NCBI GenBank assembly: GCA_963712905.1
Contig: CAVQJU010000023.1
Location: 191,352 to 255,351 of the forward strand
Reading direction: 5' to 3'
DNA: 64,000 bases
Origin: CAVQJU01 sp963712905
GTDB lineage: Bacteria > Acidobacteriota > Vicinamibacteria > Vicinamibacterales > CAVVIG01
The notes beneath the pieces are model-generated. The model saw only the letters and a program-made list of their open reading frames with translations, had not been told where the DNA came from and made no database searches. Position 1 is the first letter of the stretch, and every line of letters starts with the position of its first letter. The translations under genes and the position numbers were made by a program. Shown in pieces: positions 35,401 through 43,202 of this stretch.

Positions 35401-35931
35401 GCGCCTGGAAGGGGGACCCGGGTCCGTATTGTCGCGCCGCGCGACACCGCACCGGACACTCTGGCCGGCGCGAACGAGTCGAACTTCGCGCTCACCGGAG
35501 CGGTATCGGCGGTGGACGACGAACGCGCGTCCCCGGACGCGTTGAGGATTCTCATCGTCGACGATCACCCGGCGGTCAGGCGGGCGCTGCGCGAGATGCT
35601 CCACCGGCGGCCGCAGCTCTCGGTGGTCGGCGATGCGTCCAACGGCTTCGAAGCCATCGCTCATGCGCATACGCTGCGACCCGATGTGATCCTCATGGAC
35701 GTCTCGATGCCGCACATGGACGGTGTCGAGGCGACGGCGCGCATCCGCGCCGAGCTCCCCCACATCGAGATTCTCGGAGTGTCCATGCTGGCTCGGAGCG
35801 AGACCGCGGGCGCGATCGAGCATGCGGGTGCGGCCGCCTTCTTCGTCAAGGGGACCGACACGCAACGGTTGATCGATCACCTCCTGGCTTTTCACGCCGC
35901 CCGCGAGATTGACAATCGCAGGGGTGCGTAG
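32494..35931 (+). CDS. Hybrid sensor histidine kinase: three GAF, two PAS, HisKA_3, HATPase, receiver
   Basis: The 1145-residue protein starts with three GAF domains in tandem (about residues 10-165, 175-330, 345-500), each opening with a similar helix (FLITLNEQLRPLKDPVAIQ, FLRRLTDAANQLDDPARVLQ, FLLRLNDAVRPLSDAAAIQ). Two PAS domains follow (ending DMDITERRRIE and FVTDITERQHA), then a NarX/DegS-type dimerisation domain with phospho-acceptor His about 789 (REQIARTLHDGLQQLL), a HATPase_c domain (LLFNAVKYAK, VTDQGVGFE, GWGLFRIRERL) and a C-terminal receiver with Asp about 1069 (VILMDVSMPHMDG). It has no membrane segment, so it senses a cytoplasmic signal. The response regulator gene overlaps its stop. 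Confidence 0.93.
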   Translation: MSVEWRFLITLNEQLRPLKDPVAIQEVAVRLIGEHLHASRVNYAHIDGDEFVISRSYADGIRPFAGRGPVARFGEAVVGAGRRGETVAVDDVNTDPRFTAGERRQLLTDQIASFVGVPLIKDGRWLAVFSVHSATPRTWTRDQIALVEITAERTWGAGERARAEEALGRSESRQAFLRRLTDAANQLDDPARVLQETCRILGTHLRVNRVIYAEIEGDDCVIVDDYVDGVPSMAGHVQWRNLGGSRTADILKGWTLSVNDTSAGPHTPEERAALEAACIKAYICPLLVRSGRFVGAFGIHSRVPRAWTLDEIALVQEVADRVWTMLEHRKAEAELRANEERLAFLLRLNDAVRPLSDAAAIQATAAKQLCEHLGAARVGYAELGGREYIIRREHTRGAEPLVGTPLRIAVRGALGEALRRGETIVVGDVNADERLSDDDRAAFRSLQILALVGVARFKDGQMVAAFGVNHDTPRAWTSGEAELVREVAERTWDAVERTRAEAALQEQKQRLRLALEASAGGSWTWGPATNEVDWDERFRSLYGFAPHDPATPDAWMPRVHEDDRPGALALLDEILTSTTRDSWEHTFRVVRADGTVTWIQSRGRADRDADGRVTRLSGLDMDITERRRIEDALQARRDEEHDRALRTLLETATQGIVSADARGMLVFANRAIEVMFGWAAEELIGQPIERLIPSVFREGASPAGSRDLVGTRKDGSAFPIEVTVNHVPTPGGGRAFAFVTDITERQHAAVALRQRTTELEYRTTQLSQMAWDLTLAEHQAREQIARTLHDGLQQLLVIVALNLDYQLKREAEVGVAPSVPLTEAKQRLDEAMAVARSLNVELFPPVLHRSGLPAALTWLANWIHEKYRLTVHIAADPRADSGRKDVRTLLFESVRELLFNAVKYAKTDRVTLALELDADDQLCITVTDQGVGFEPARLDDRSITGQVGWGLFRIRERLTLLGGRLDIDSAPGRGTRVRIVAPRDTAPDTLAGANESNFALTGAVSAVDDERASPDALRILIVDDHPAVRRALREMLHRRPQLSVVGDASNGFEAIAHAHTLRPDVILMDVSMPHMDGVEATARIRAELPHIEILGVSMLARSETAGAIEHAGAAAFFVKGTDTQRLIDHLLAFHAAREIDNRRGA

Positions 35932-36308
35932 TGCCGGCCCGCCCCCGCGTCCTGCTCGTCGACGATCATCCAGGCATCGTGCAGGCGCTCGGCCGTGTGC
36001 TTGCACCCGCCTGCGATGTCGTTGGCGTCATCGCCGACGGCCGCGAGGTCGCCGACGCCGCCGCGCGGCTTCAGCCGGTCGTGATCGTGCTGGACCTGAA
36101 CCTGCCGAACGTCAGCGGACTGGACGTCTGCCGCCAGATCACGCAGAGCAATCCGCGCGTGAGGGTCATCATGATCACCGCCATGGCCGACGATGCCATC
36201 AGGGATGAGGCGCTGGCGGCCGGCGCATCGGGCTTCGTCCACAAGTCCGCGGCAAACGATCTCATCGTTGCCATCCAACGGATATGGGCGGAGACGAACC
36301 AATACTAA
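35931..36308 (+). CDS. Single-domain response regulator
   Basis: The 125-residue protein is a stand-alone receiver domain: acidic pair DDH near the N-terminus, phospho-acceptor Asp55 in VIVLDLNLPNVSG, a Thr in MITAMADD and the conserved Lys in GFVHKSAA. It has no output domain, so it probably shuttles phosphate or acts by protein contact. The GTG start at 35931 overlaps the stop of the upstream hybrid kinase, so the pair forms one signalling unit. Confidence 0.92.
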   Translation: MPARPRVLLVDDHPGIVQALGRVLAPACDVVGVIADGREVADAAARLQPVVIVLDLNLPNVSGLDVCRQITQSNPRVRVIMITAMADDAIRDEALAAGASGFVHKSAANDLIVAIQRIWAETNQY

Positions 36309-36317
36309 TATTGAGTC

Positions 36318-37802
36318 GTGCTGTTCACGGAACCGACGTTTCTCTTTCTGTTCCTGCCGATCCTGCTCGCGCTGTATTTCATCAACGGCTCGCGCGAGCA
36401 CGGAGCCGTACGGCAACTGGCTGCTGCTGGTCGCGAGCGTCATCTTCTACGCCAAGGGCGGCGGCGCGTTCACGTGGCTGATGCTCGGGTCGATCGCGTT
36501 CAACTACTGGATGGCGATCGCGGTGCGATCGCGCGCAGGGGACGCCGGCGGCCGGCCGGCGGCTCGCCCTCGCCGTCGCCGTCAACCTCGTCGTCCTCGG
36601 CGTCTTCAAGTACGCGAACTTCTTCGCCGACAACGTCAACGCGCTGCTCCTGGCCCTGGGCGTCCAGCCAGCTCGTCGTGCCGCGCGTGCTGCTGCCGAT
36701 CGGCATCTCGTTCTTCACCTTCCACGCCATCTCGTACGTCGTCGACGTCTACCGCCGCGACGCGACGGCGCAGAAGAGCCCGGTCCACGCGGCGCTCTAC
36801 CTGCTGCTCTTTCCGCAGCTCATCGCCGGACCGATCATCCGCTACCGCGACCTCGCCGACCAGCTCGCGCGGCGCGTCGTGACGCTCGACGACTTCGCCG
36901 TACGGCGTCCGGCGCTTCGTCATCGGCCTCGCCAAGAAGGTGCTGATCGCCAACGTCGTCGCCGGCGCCGGCGGACCAGATCTTCGGCATGCCGCCCGCC
37001 GAGCTGTCGCCGGCGCACGCCTGGCTCGGCATCGTCTGCTACACGCTGCAGATCTACTTCGACTTCTCCGGCTACTCCGACATGGCGATCGGCCTCGGCC
37101 GGATGTTCGGCTTCCGCTTCCCCGAGAACTTCCGCTGGCCCTACATCGCCGACACGCGTGCAGGAGTTCTGGCGCCGCTGGCACATCTCGCTGTCGACCT
37201 GGTTCCGCGACTACCTGTACATCCCGCTCGGCGGCAACCGCGTGCGCGCCGGCGCGCACGCTACGTCAACCTGGTCATCGTCTTCTTCCTGTGCGGCCTC
37301 TGGCACGGCGCGAGCTGGAACTTCGTCATCTGGGGCCTGTTCCACGGCGTCGTTCCTCGTCGTCGAGCGCGCTGCGGCCTGCTGCAGCGCAGTCCGCGAC
37401 GCTGCCGATCGCCTCGGCGTCCGCGCATGGCCGATCTGGCCGCACGTCTACACGCTGCTCGTCGTGATGATCGGCTGGGTCTTCTTCCGCGCCGAGACGC
37501 TGCCTGGCGCGATCGCGTTTCTCGAAGGCGATGGCCGGCGCTGACGACGGCGGCGCCGACGCCGTACACCGTGTGGTGGTATCTGACGCCCGAGTTGTGG
37601 CTCGCGCTGGCGGCCGGCGCGATCGGATCGACGCCGTGGGTGCCGGCGCTCGCCGGCCGGCTGGCGGCGCGCAGTCCGGAGGCCGGCTGGCACTGGAGTG
37701 TCTCGCTGTTGAGCAGCGCGACGCTGCACGGCGCTGCTCGTCGCCTCGATCATGCAGATGGCCGCGCGCACCTACAACCCGTTCATCTATTTCCGATTCT
37801 GA
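36318..37802 (+). pseudogene. AlgI/DltB-like MBOAT O-acyltransferase, frame broken at least 12 times
   Basis: Successive frames reconstruct an approximately 490-residue membrane protein with AlgI features: LFTEPTFLFLFLPILLALYF, PYGNWLLLVASVIFYAKGGG, LVVPRVLLPIGISFFTFHAI, YVVDVYRRD, LFPQLIAGPIIRYRDLADQL, QIYFDFSGYSDMAIGLGRMF, QEFWRRWHISLSTWFRDYLY, IPLGGNR and the active-site His in LCGLWHGASWNFVIWGLFHG. MBOAT proteins move acetyl groups across the membrane for exopolysaccharide acetylation. Extra single bases at about 36402, 36541, 36665, 36900, 36970, 37157, 37251, 37261, 37352, 37527, 37537 and 37733 break the frame; the stretch 37365-37430 may hold more. The restored stop at 37800-37802 overlaps the next ATG. 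Confidence 0.75.
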
Positions 37803-38956
37803 TGGCCACGCACGAGAGCCGTGACAAGTCGTTCCGGCGGCCGCTGCTGGTCGCGCTGTTCCTCTGCGCGATCTCGCTGCCGCTGGCGGCGAACCTCGCC
37901 GGCGTCGACGGCGGCGATCCGGGCGCGGAGAACCGCGAGCTGGCGGCGTTTCCGCGCGTCGACGGCACGCGGGCGTCGCTCGCCGCCTTCCCCGCCGGCT
38001 TCGGCCTCTGGTTCGACGACCATTTCGGCTTCCGCTCGGCGCTCGTCCGCTGGTACGGCGAGAGCCGTCTGTTCGTGCTCGGCGTGTCGCCGTCGGCCGC
38101 GGTCGTCAAGGGCGCGGACGGCTGGTTCTTCTACGGCGACGACAAGGCGATCGAAGACTACGCGAACGCGACGCCGATGACGCCGCCGAGGCGCTGGCGA
38201 ACTGGCGCGCGGCACTCGTGCGCGCGCGCGACTGGCTGCCGTCAGCGCGGCATCGCGTACGTCTTCACCGATCGCGCCCGACAAGCACGTCGATCTACCG
38301 CGAGAAGATGCCGCCGACGCTCGCGCGCGTCGGCGACGTGTCGCGGGCCGATCAGCTGTTCACCGCGCTGCAGGACACCGGCATCGCCGTGGACGTGCGA
38401 GCCGTCGCTCCTCGAGGCGAAGCGCGGCGAGCGCATCTACCATCAGACCGACACGCACTGGAACGATCGCGGCGCGCTCGTGGCGTACCAGCGGATCATC
38501 GAGGCCGTGCGCGCGCAGGTGCCGGCCACGCCGCCGGCCTGGACGCGCGACGATTTCGAGCCGGTCGATCGCGTCGTCGAGGGGCTGGATCTCGCCGGCA
38601 TGATGGGATTGACGCGCGTGCTGCGCGAGACCGACCTGACGCTGGTGCCGCGCCGCCCGCGACGCGCGCGCGTCGTCGAGCCGGCCGGCGCCGAGCCGAC
38701 CGATCGAGGTGGGACGCCTGATCACCGAGATCCACGACTCGTCGCTGCCGCGCGCCGTCATCTTCCGCGATTCGTTCGTGTCGCGCGCTCGTGCCGTTTC
38801 TGTCCGAGCACTTCAGCCGCGCGGTCTATCTCTGGCAGAACGATTTCGACGCCGGCGTCGTCGACAAGGAAGCATCCGGACGTCGTCATCCAGGAGATCG
38901 TCGGCCGGCATCTCTACGACTTCATCCCGTCGCCCGAGCTCGTGCCGGGCCACTGA
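37802..38956 (+). pseudogene. AlgX/AlgJ-like SGNH O-acetyltransferase partner, frame broken about nine times
   Basis: The restored chain of about 380 residues has an N-terminal signal anchor (PLLVALFLCAISLPLAANLA), the AlgX/AlgJ-type SGNH features FGFRSALVRWYGESRLFVLG, VVKGADGWFFYGDD, YVFTIAPDKHVIYREKMP, the catalytic DTHWNDRGALVAYQ motif and SLPRAVIFRDSFVS with the nucleophile Ser region. Such proteins take acetyl groups delivered by an AlgI-type MBOAT and attach them to polysaccharide in the periplasm. Extra bases at about 38161-38172 (two), 38239, 38270, 38292, 38401, 38705, 38787 and 38869 shift the frame by +1 each time. The ATG overlaps the stop of the MBOAT gene. Confidence 0.7.
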
Positions 38957-39926
38957 CGCGAACGTGACGCGTCGCGCATTCCGTTGCGATCGAGACTTCA
39001 TCGTCCGGCGGCAGCCAGTGCCCGTAGCCCTCTCCGAACCAGGTGCGCGAGAATCCCTGTCCGGAGCGAGCCACCCGGCCAAGGCGATCGGCGTAGAAGC
39101 GCATCCACGCGTCACAACGATCGCGAACACGGGAGCGAATCGACTCGCGGCTGAACCGATACCGGCTCGGATTCATCGATTCGTCCAGATGATCAGAGAT
39201 AAACGCCTGCAGCAGGTGATCCCGATCGACTCCGGCTCGCAGCCGCCAGCCTCCAGGCGACGACTCGAGCAAGGGCGGCCACACCCGGTCGCCGATCCGG
39301 ACGGGTTGACGGAGATTCATGTAGAACTTCATGCCCGCGTAGTTGGCGGCCAGATCGGCGTTCGAATAGATTCCGCTGACGAGCGTCCCGTAGTACCTGT
39401 GCTCCTGTTTCACGCCGCGAGCGACGGCCTCCGCGACCGCGGCAGCGCTGTCGGCCCCATCCGCTTGTGCGCGCTTCACCTCGTCGTAGTACTCGTGACC
39501 CTGCTGAAAGAAGTGATCGATCTTGTCGGTGCCGAGATAGAACCCGTGGACGTTCACGGTCGGTGAATCGAACAGAAAGGAGAACGGCACCGGCGAGAAC
39601 GCCCGCCTGTAGATCGAGTCGAACACGCTCGGAAGAAAGCCCGGCGGACCGTCTTCGACTCGAATCTGCTTCACCCAGCTGACGAGACGAGACACGAACA
39701 CGTTGCTGCCGACCCATTCGGACAGCACGCGCTCCGGCTCGCGACCCGTGCGATCGGATTCAATGATGTCGCTGATCCTCCGCGACAGCGTGGGGCCGAT
39801 GTCGTGGAGCGGGCCACGTGGCGTGGTGACTTGATCCGTCTCCATCGCGGCCGCCGCCTGAGCGGTGGCCAGAACGGACGCGATCAGGCACGTCAGGCGG
39901 ATGAGGATGTGGACGCGAAGGCGCAA
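38922..39926 (-). CDS. Secreted protein of unknown function
   Basis: The most plausible start is a TTG at 39926 that opens directly onto a signal peptide (LRLRVHILIRLTCLIASVLA); a GTG at 40028 in the same frame lacks that context. The mature protein (about 310 residues) contains VNVHGFYLGTDKIDHFFQQG, HEYYDEVKRAQADGADSAAA, SGIYSNADLAANYAGMKFYM and a C-terminal region with three Cys. The Asp/His-rich core might bind a metal. I do not recognise the family. Its last 35 bp overlap the convergent AlgX/AlgJ-like gene. Confidence 0.6.
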   Translation of the reverse strand: MRLRVHILIRLTCLIASVLATAQAAAAMETDQVTTPRGPLHDIGPTLSRRISDIIESDRTGREPERVLSEWVGSNVFVSRLVSWVKQIRVEDGPPGFLPSVFDSIYRRAFSPVPFSFLFDSPTVNVHGFYLGTDKIDHFFQQGHEYYDEVKRAQADGADSAAAVAEAVARGVKQEHRYYGTLVSGIYSNADLAANYAGMKFYMNLRQPVRIGDRVWPPLLESSPGGWRLRAGVDRDHLLQAFISDHLDESMNPSRYRFSRESIRSRVRDRCDAWMRFYADRLGRVARSGQGFSRTWFGEGYGHWLPPDDEVSIATECATRHVRVSGPARARATG

Positions 39927-40051
39927 TGCTTTAGCTTGCCACACGCGCGGAATCGCGTGATCCGCCGACTCTTTACAACAAATTGTCGGGCCCGGCGTCA
40001 CCTGTTCCCGTAAAATGCCGAGCTTCACCCTTCTTCTTGTGGAGTTCGGTT

Positions 40052-41209
40052 ATGGAACGACGAACACGGCGTCTGAATGTCTGGGCTCTCGTCAGTCTGG
40101 TCGTGGCTCTCTGCTCTCTCGCGGGCAGGGCGGAGGCCGCGCCATGCGCTCCCGAGCCGACCGACATGTCGGTGTCCTTCGGCACGCTCATTACGTGCGA
40201 TACCTCCGCGGGCGGCGACACCGATCTCTTCCGTTTCTCAGCATCCTCGGGTGATCGTGTGCTCGCCGAAGCGCTGCTGATCAGCGGAACGGGCTACACG
40301 CCGTTTATTCAGTTGTTCGCGCCAGACGGAACGGCGCTCGGCGCAACGTGGGGTCCGGCCCGCCTGGATCAGGTCGTCCAGCAGACCGGCACCTTCACCG
40401 TCGCCGTTTCCGCGCTCAGCGGGGCCGGAAGCGGCCAGTACTCCGTCATGGTCTCGTGCCTCGGCGGCGCCTGTACACCGCCACCGCCGCCGCCCGGCCC
40501 GCCACCCGGCGGGAACGTGGCGTGCGAACCAGAACCGACGGATTTCTTTCCCGGCCTCGGCACGCGAGTCACCTGCGACATCGTGCCGAACGCAGACACT
40601 GATATCTATCGCTTCACCGGCGCCACGGGCGATCGCGTCCTCGCCGAAGCCGTGCTGCTCGCCGGCACCAACTTCTCGCCGTTTATTCAGTTCTTCGCGC
40701 CAGACGGAACGTCGCTCGGCGCAACGTGGGGCCCGGCACGGCTGGACGTCGTGCTCCCGCAGTCGGGCACGTACAGCGTCGTGATCTCCTCGCTGAGCGC
40801 TGCCGGAAACGGAACCTACGCGTTCACGGCGTCGTGCCTGGGTGGGAGCTGCGGGCCGCCGCCGGGAGAGCTTCCGAGCATGACGTTGACACTTACCGGT
40901 TGCACGATGTGCGCTCCCGGCAACACGTACACCGTGCAGGCGCATCTCAGCAACCCGTCTGCGCACAGCGTCACCGCCGAGATGAAGATCGGCTTCAGGT
41001 TGCCGAACGGGACACCGCTGAACATTCTCGGCAACAAGCATCTCGAGGTGCCTCTGCCCGCCGGCGTCAACACGACGTTCAACCTCTTCAGCTTCCCGTG
41101 GTTCAGCGGCGGCCCGGCCGGACGCTGGACGATCGAGGCCACGCTGTCGGAGCCGGATCTCGGGCTGGTCTACAGCCGCGCGGTGAAGACGTTCGGGGTC
41201 ACGCCGTAG
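40052..41209 (+). CDS. Secreted protein with two PPC-like domains and a C-terminal beta-sandwich
   Basis: The 385-residue product has a signal peptide (VWALVSLVVALCSLAGRAEA), two tandem domains of about 110 residues and a distinct C-terminal domain. The tandem units share CAPEPTDMSVSFGTLITCD / CEPEPTDFFPGLGTRVTCD, DTDLFRFSASSGDRVLAEA / DTDIYRFTGATGDRVLAEA and APDGT.LGATWGPARLD, the pattern of bacterial pre-peptidase C-terminal domains. A Pro-rich linker joins them. The C-terminal part (MTLTLTGCTMCAPGNTYTVQ, AEMKIGFRLPNGTPLNILG) resembles the end of the protein encoded at 46367. A GGAG site precedes the ATG at 40052. Probably a surface or secreted binding protein. Confidence 0.75.
   Translation: MERRTRRLNVWALVSLVVALCSLAGRAEAAPCAPEPTDMSVSFGTLITCDTSAGGDTDLFRFSASSGDRVLAEALLISGTGYTPFIQLFAPDGTALGATWGPARLDQVVQQTGTFTVAVSALSGAGSGQYSVMVSCLGGACTPPPPPPGPPPGGNVACEPEPTDFFPGLGTRVTCDIVPNADTDIYRFTGATGDRVLAEAVLLAGTNFSPFIQFFAPDGTSLGATWGPARLDVVLPQSGTYSVVISSLSAAGNGTYAFTASCLGGSCGPPPGELPSMTLTLTGCTMCAPGNTYTVQAHLSNPSAHSVTAEMKIGFRLPNGTPLNILGNKHLEVPLPAGVNTTFNLFSFPWFSGGPAGRWTIEATLSEPDLGLVYSRAVKTFGVTP
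40145..40858 (+). repeat. Tandem duplication within the PPC-like gene
   Basis: Two direct copies of about 330 bp (about 40145-40480 and 40527-40858) encode the paired PPC-like domains. Several stretches are nearly identical at the DNA level, for example CCGTTTATTCAGTT.TTCGC and CGCAACGTGGGG, indicating a fairly recent internal duplication. Confidence 0.7.
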
Positions 41210-41213
41210 TGAT

Positions 41214-43175
41214 ATGGTTCGCCGCATGATTCCGAGTGAATTCCTGCGGCGGACCAGCGCCGGCGCGTGCTTCCTGGCGGTGGCTCTCGGCGCCACCGCC
41301 GGTCACGCGCAGCGGCCGGCATTTCAGGTGCACGAAGCGACAATTGCCGATCTGCAGCGAGCCATCCAGAGCAAACGCGTCACCACCGTCGGGGTGGTCG
41401 AGCAGTATCTGAGACGAATCAAGGCCTTCAACGGCCGGTGCGTCAACGAGCCGCAGGGAATCCTCGGGCCGGTGACGACGATTCCTCGTGCCGGGCAGAT
41501 CAACGCGCTGTCAACGCTCAACCTGAGGCCGGCGGCGCGCGAACGCTGGGGCTTCGACGCGCGGAAGGCGCGCAGCCTCACGGATCGCGTGGACGCCGCC
41601 GCCGACATGCCCGACGCGCTCGAAACCGCGGCCGCCCAGGACCGCGCGTTCGCGCGCACCGGGAGGCTCGTCGGGCCTCTCCACGGCGTGGTGATCGCCA
41701 TCAAGGACCAGTACGACACGAAAGACATGCGCACGACGTCTGGCGCCGACGCGCAGTACGCGAACGATCGCCCGCCGGACGACGCGACGTTCGTGGCGCG
41801 CCTGCGAGAGGCGGGCGCCATCATCCTGGCCAAGGCCAACCTCGCAGAGTACGCCGTCGATGGCGCGCGCAGCTCGTTCGGCGGCACCTTCTGCAACCCC
41901 TACGACACCGAGCGCGAGCCGGGCATGTCGAGCGCGGGCTCGGCGACCGCCGTCGCCGCCAACCTGGTCACCTGCGGGATTGCCGAAGAGACGGTTGTCT
42001 CTGTCCGGTGGCCGGCCTCCGTCAACAGCCTCGTCGGTCTCGCGCCCACGAAAGAGCTCGTCAGCACCGACGGGATGATCGGCGCCGGCCTCAACATGCG
42101 AGTCGGCCCGATCTGCCGCACCGTGCAGGACACGGCCAGAATTCTCGACGTGATTGCCGGGTACGATCCGAAGGACGAGTACACGGCGCTTGGCATCGGA
42201 CGCACGCCGGGCGCGAGCTACCTGTCCGCGACCAGCGCGCGGTCGCTCGCGGGCCTGCGCATCGGCGTCGTGCGCGAGTACCTGAATCGAACGCTGCTGG
42301 CCAAAGCGGACGAGGAAAGCGTCGAGCTCGTCGAGCGCGCGATCGCTTCGCTGAAACAACTCGGCGCCACGATCATCGATCCCGGGCCCGAGGGAGCGCT
42401 GTTTCAGCGTTGCATCGCGCGTTCTGCGCCAGAGCTGTTGAGCTCGGCGTTCACCCGGCAGTACCGCCAGATGTTTCCCGTGGACGCAGCCGGGAAGCCA
42501 CAGGGCGATCAGATCACGACGATGGTCGAGCTGCGCGCCGATCCGGCGCGCGTCCCGGAGGCCCTGACGCTCCGGAGCCTCGGCGGCGGGTTCGGCGAGC
42601 CGGGCGAAGACAGGTACATGATCAACCGCTACCTGCGGGAGCGCGGCGACGCCAACATCAAGACGAACGCGGACCTGATCGCCAAGGCGACGTTCTACGC
42701 CGATCCGAACTTTCCGGACCGGCGGGCCGCCCGCGAGCAGGCCGAGCGCGGGACTGCCCTGGACACGTCAACACGCATGCACACACGGTTCGCGCTGCAG
42801 ACGCTGCTGATGCAGTGCATGGAGGAGCAGAAGCTCGATGCGCTGGTGGCGCCCATGTCCACGGTGCCGCCGCGAAAGCTGCTGTCCCCGCGCGAGCCGC
42901 CGAGCAACGGACGAACCGCGATCGGCTGGTTCATGTTCGGCCAGCAGGGGTTCCCGGTGATCACGGTGCCGGCCGGATTCACGACCTCCGTCTGGGATCG
43001 GGAACGTGCGGGGGAAGCGACACGTCTCGTCGGCCCGATTCCGGCGGCGCTTCCGGTCGGCGTCGATTTCATCGCGCGGCCATTCGGCGAGCCGATGCTC
43101 TTCCGTATTGCGGCCGCCTATGAGGCCGCGACGAAGAACCGCCGGCCGCCCGCAGATTTCGGTCCGCTGCCCTGA
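41214..43175 (+). CDS. Amidase signature family protein, secreted
   Basis: The 653-residue protein has a signal peptide (AGACFLAVALGATAGHAQ) and an amidase signature domain: catalytic Lys in GVVIAIKDQYDTK, the cis-Ser stretch MSSAGSATAVAANLVTCGI and the nucleophile Ser expected in VVSVRWPAS. In most relatives the residues just before the nucleophile are Gly/Gly or Gly/Ser (oxyanion hole); here they are Val-Val, which may lower or change activity. The long N-terminal insert (YLRRIKAFNGRCVNEPQGIL, DRVDAAADMPDALETAAAQD) is typical of secreted Acidobacteriota members. Likely hydrolyses an amide in the periplasm; substrate unknown. Confidence 0.88.
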   Translation: MVRRMIPSEFLRRTSAGACFLAVALGATAGHAQRPAFQVHEATIADLQRAIQSKRVTTVGVVEQYLRRIKAFNGRCVNEPQGILGPVTTIPRAGQINALSTLNLRPAARERWGFDARKARSLTDRVDAAADMPDALETAAAQDRAFARTGRLVGPLHGVVIAIKDQYDTKDMRTTSGADAQYANDRPPDDATFVARLREAGAIILAKANLAEYAVDGARSSFGGTFCNPYDTEREPGMSSAGSATAVAANLVTCGIAEETVVSVRWPASVNSLVGLAPTKELVSTDGMIGAGLNMRVGPICRTVQDTARILDVIAGYDPKDEYTALGIGRTPGASYLSATSARSLAGLRIGVVREYLNRTLLAKADEESVELVERAIASLKQLGATIIDPGPEGALFQRCIARSAPELLSSAFTRQYRQMFPVDAAGKPQGDQITTMVELRADPARVPEALTLRSLGGGFGEPGEDRYMINRYLRERGDANIKTNADLIAKATFYADPNFPDRRAAREQAERGTALDTSTRMHTRFALQTLLMQCMEEQKLDALVAPMSTVPPRKLLSPREPPSNGRTAIGWFMFGQQGFPVITVPAGFTTSVWDRERAGEATRLVGPIPAALPVGVDFIARPFGEPMLFRIAAAYEAATKNRRPPADFGPLP

Positions 43176-43202
43176 CCGCCACCTGACGTATCCTGCTGCT
43201 CG

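Noticed and set aside
33844..36006. 720-codon open frame on the minus strand
   Set aside because: It is antisense to the histidine kinase, whose domains are clear; the composition is that of a shadow frame.
36402..38869. Programmed +1 frameshifting as the explanation for the broken genes
   Set aside because: There are far too many sites, they share no slippery codon or stop-codon context, and one site creates an unrelated stop; sequencing error is much simpler.
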